From the NCBI RefSeq assembly GCF_002354895.1, contig NZ_CP023439.1, positions 4,526,001-4,590,000 on the forward strand: a stretch of DNA of 64,000 nt. Reading direction: 5' to 3'. Below are positions 63,931 to 64,000 of this stretch, in pieces. The DNA is from Thauera sp. K11. Lineage in GTDB: Bacteria; Pseudomonadota; Gammaproteobacteria; Burkholderiales; Rhodocyclaceae. A program made the position numbers and the translations under genes. The stretch's first letter is position 1. Each line of letters opens with the position of its first letter. The notes beneath the pieces are model-generated. The model searched no databases. It was not told the DNA's origin and was given only the letters and a program-made list of their open reading frames with translations.

Positions 63931-64000
63931 AGTCGCCCAAGAAATCCAACATGATGGCTGCCTTCGCAGAAAGTCGGTAATAATTATGTTGTTGTATAGT

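Overview
The window is high-GC chromosomal DNA of a betaproteobacterium, most likely Rhodocyclales (Thauera/Azoarcus/Aromatoleum type). This is inferred from the order trkH-trkA-ntrX-ntrY-DUF4390-rsmB, the dnaA-dnaN-gyrB block without recF, and codon use. It is the replication-origin region: rpmH/dnaA are divergent, two perfect 16-bp parS palindromes lie at 14.0 and 14.2 kb, and DnaA-box clusters occur upstream of dnaA and between priA and hemE.

Layout. 0-14.2 kb is core: the end of a uracil-DNA glycosylase-like gene, can, priA, hemE, trkH-trkA, ntrX-ntrY, a DUF4390 gene, rsmB and speE. About 14.3-37.3 kb is accessory DNA inserted at the 3' end of mnmE as what looks like two tandem integrative elements. 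The distal element (about 14.3-29.19 kb) has an ICE-type replication gene with a frameshift, an integrase-domain gene, a type I restriction-modification operon (hsdM-hsdS-hsdR), a SIR2-HerA defence pair, rhuM and its own integrase. The proximal element (29.18-37.31 kb) resembles a phage satellite: integrase, AlpA, small unknown genes, a primase-polymerase/DUF927 helicase, and a cluster of ten 9-bp iterons that looks like its origin. Both integrases sit next to a copy of the 13-bp mnmE-end core, and the proximal element also has arm-type repeats at both ends. 37.3-46.5 kb is core again: mnmE-yidC-yidD-rnpA-rpmH leftward, dnaA-dnaN-gyrB rightward.

46.6-64 kb is accessory. It begins with a 2119-residue STAND NTPase carrying a Cap4/DUF4297-like nuclease domain plus a small overlapping partner gene (AVAST/Avs3-like). 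A 7.8-kb segment follows, bracketed by two apparently identical 801-bp inverted copies of a small tyrosine-recombinase unit. Between them lie an IS5-family element and an operon of Mrr-like nuclease, cytosolic histidine kinase and stand-alone receiver whose kinase is split by a 2.6-kb IS66-family element, then a secreted and a membrane protein of unknown function.

The most interesting points are: (1) an hsdS gene with two hypervariable repeats, a 12-bp repeat coding for LEAE and an in-frame 62-bp AGCA tract whose length should switch the second target-recognition domain on and off; (2) the nuclease-kinase-receiver operon, which matches no system I can name; (3) the Avs3-like pair; (4) the tandem mnmE-targeting islands beside parS; (5) the inverted recombinase units. 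Several genes (gyrB, the SIR2 gene, the ICE replication gene, one small gene) carry apparent single-base shifts, so sequence error must be considered.
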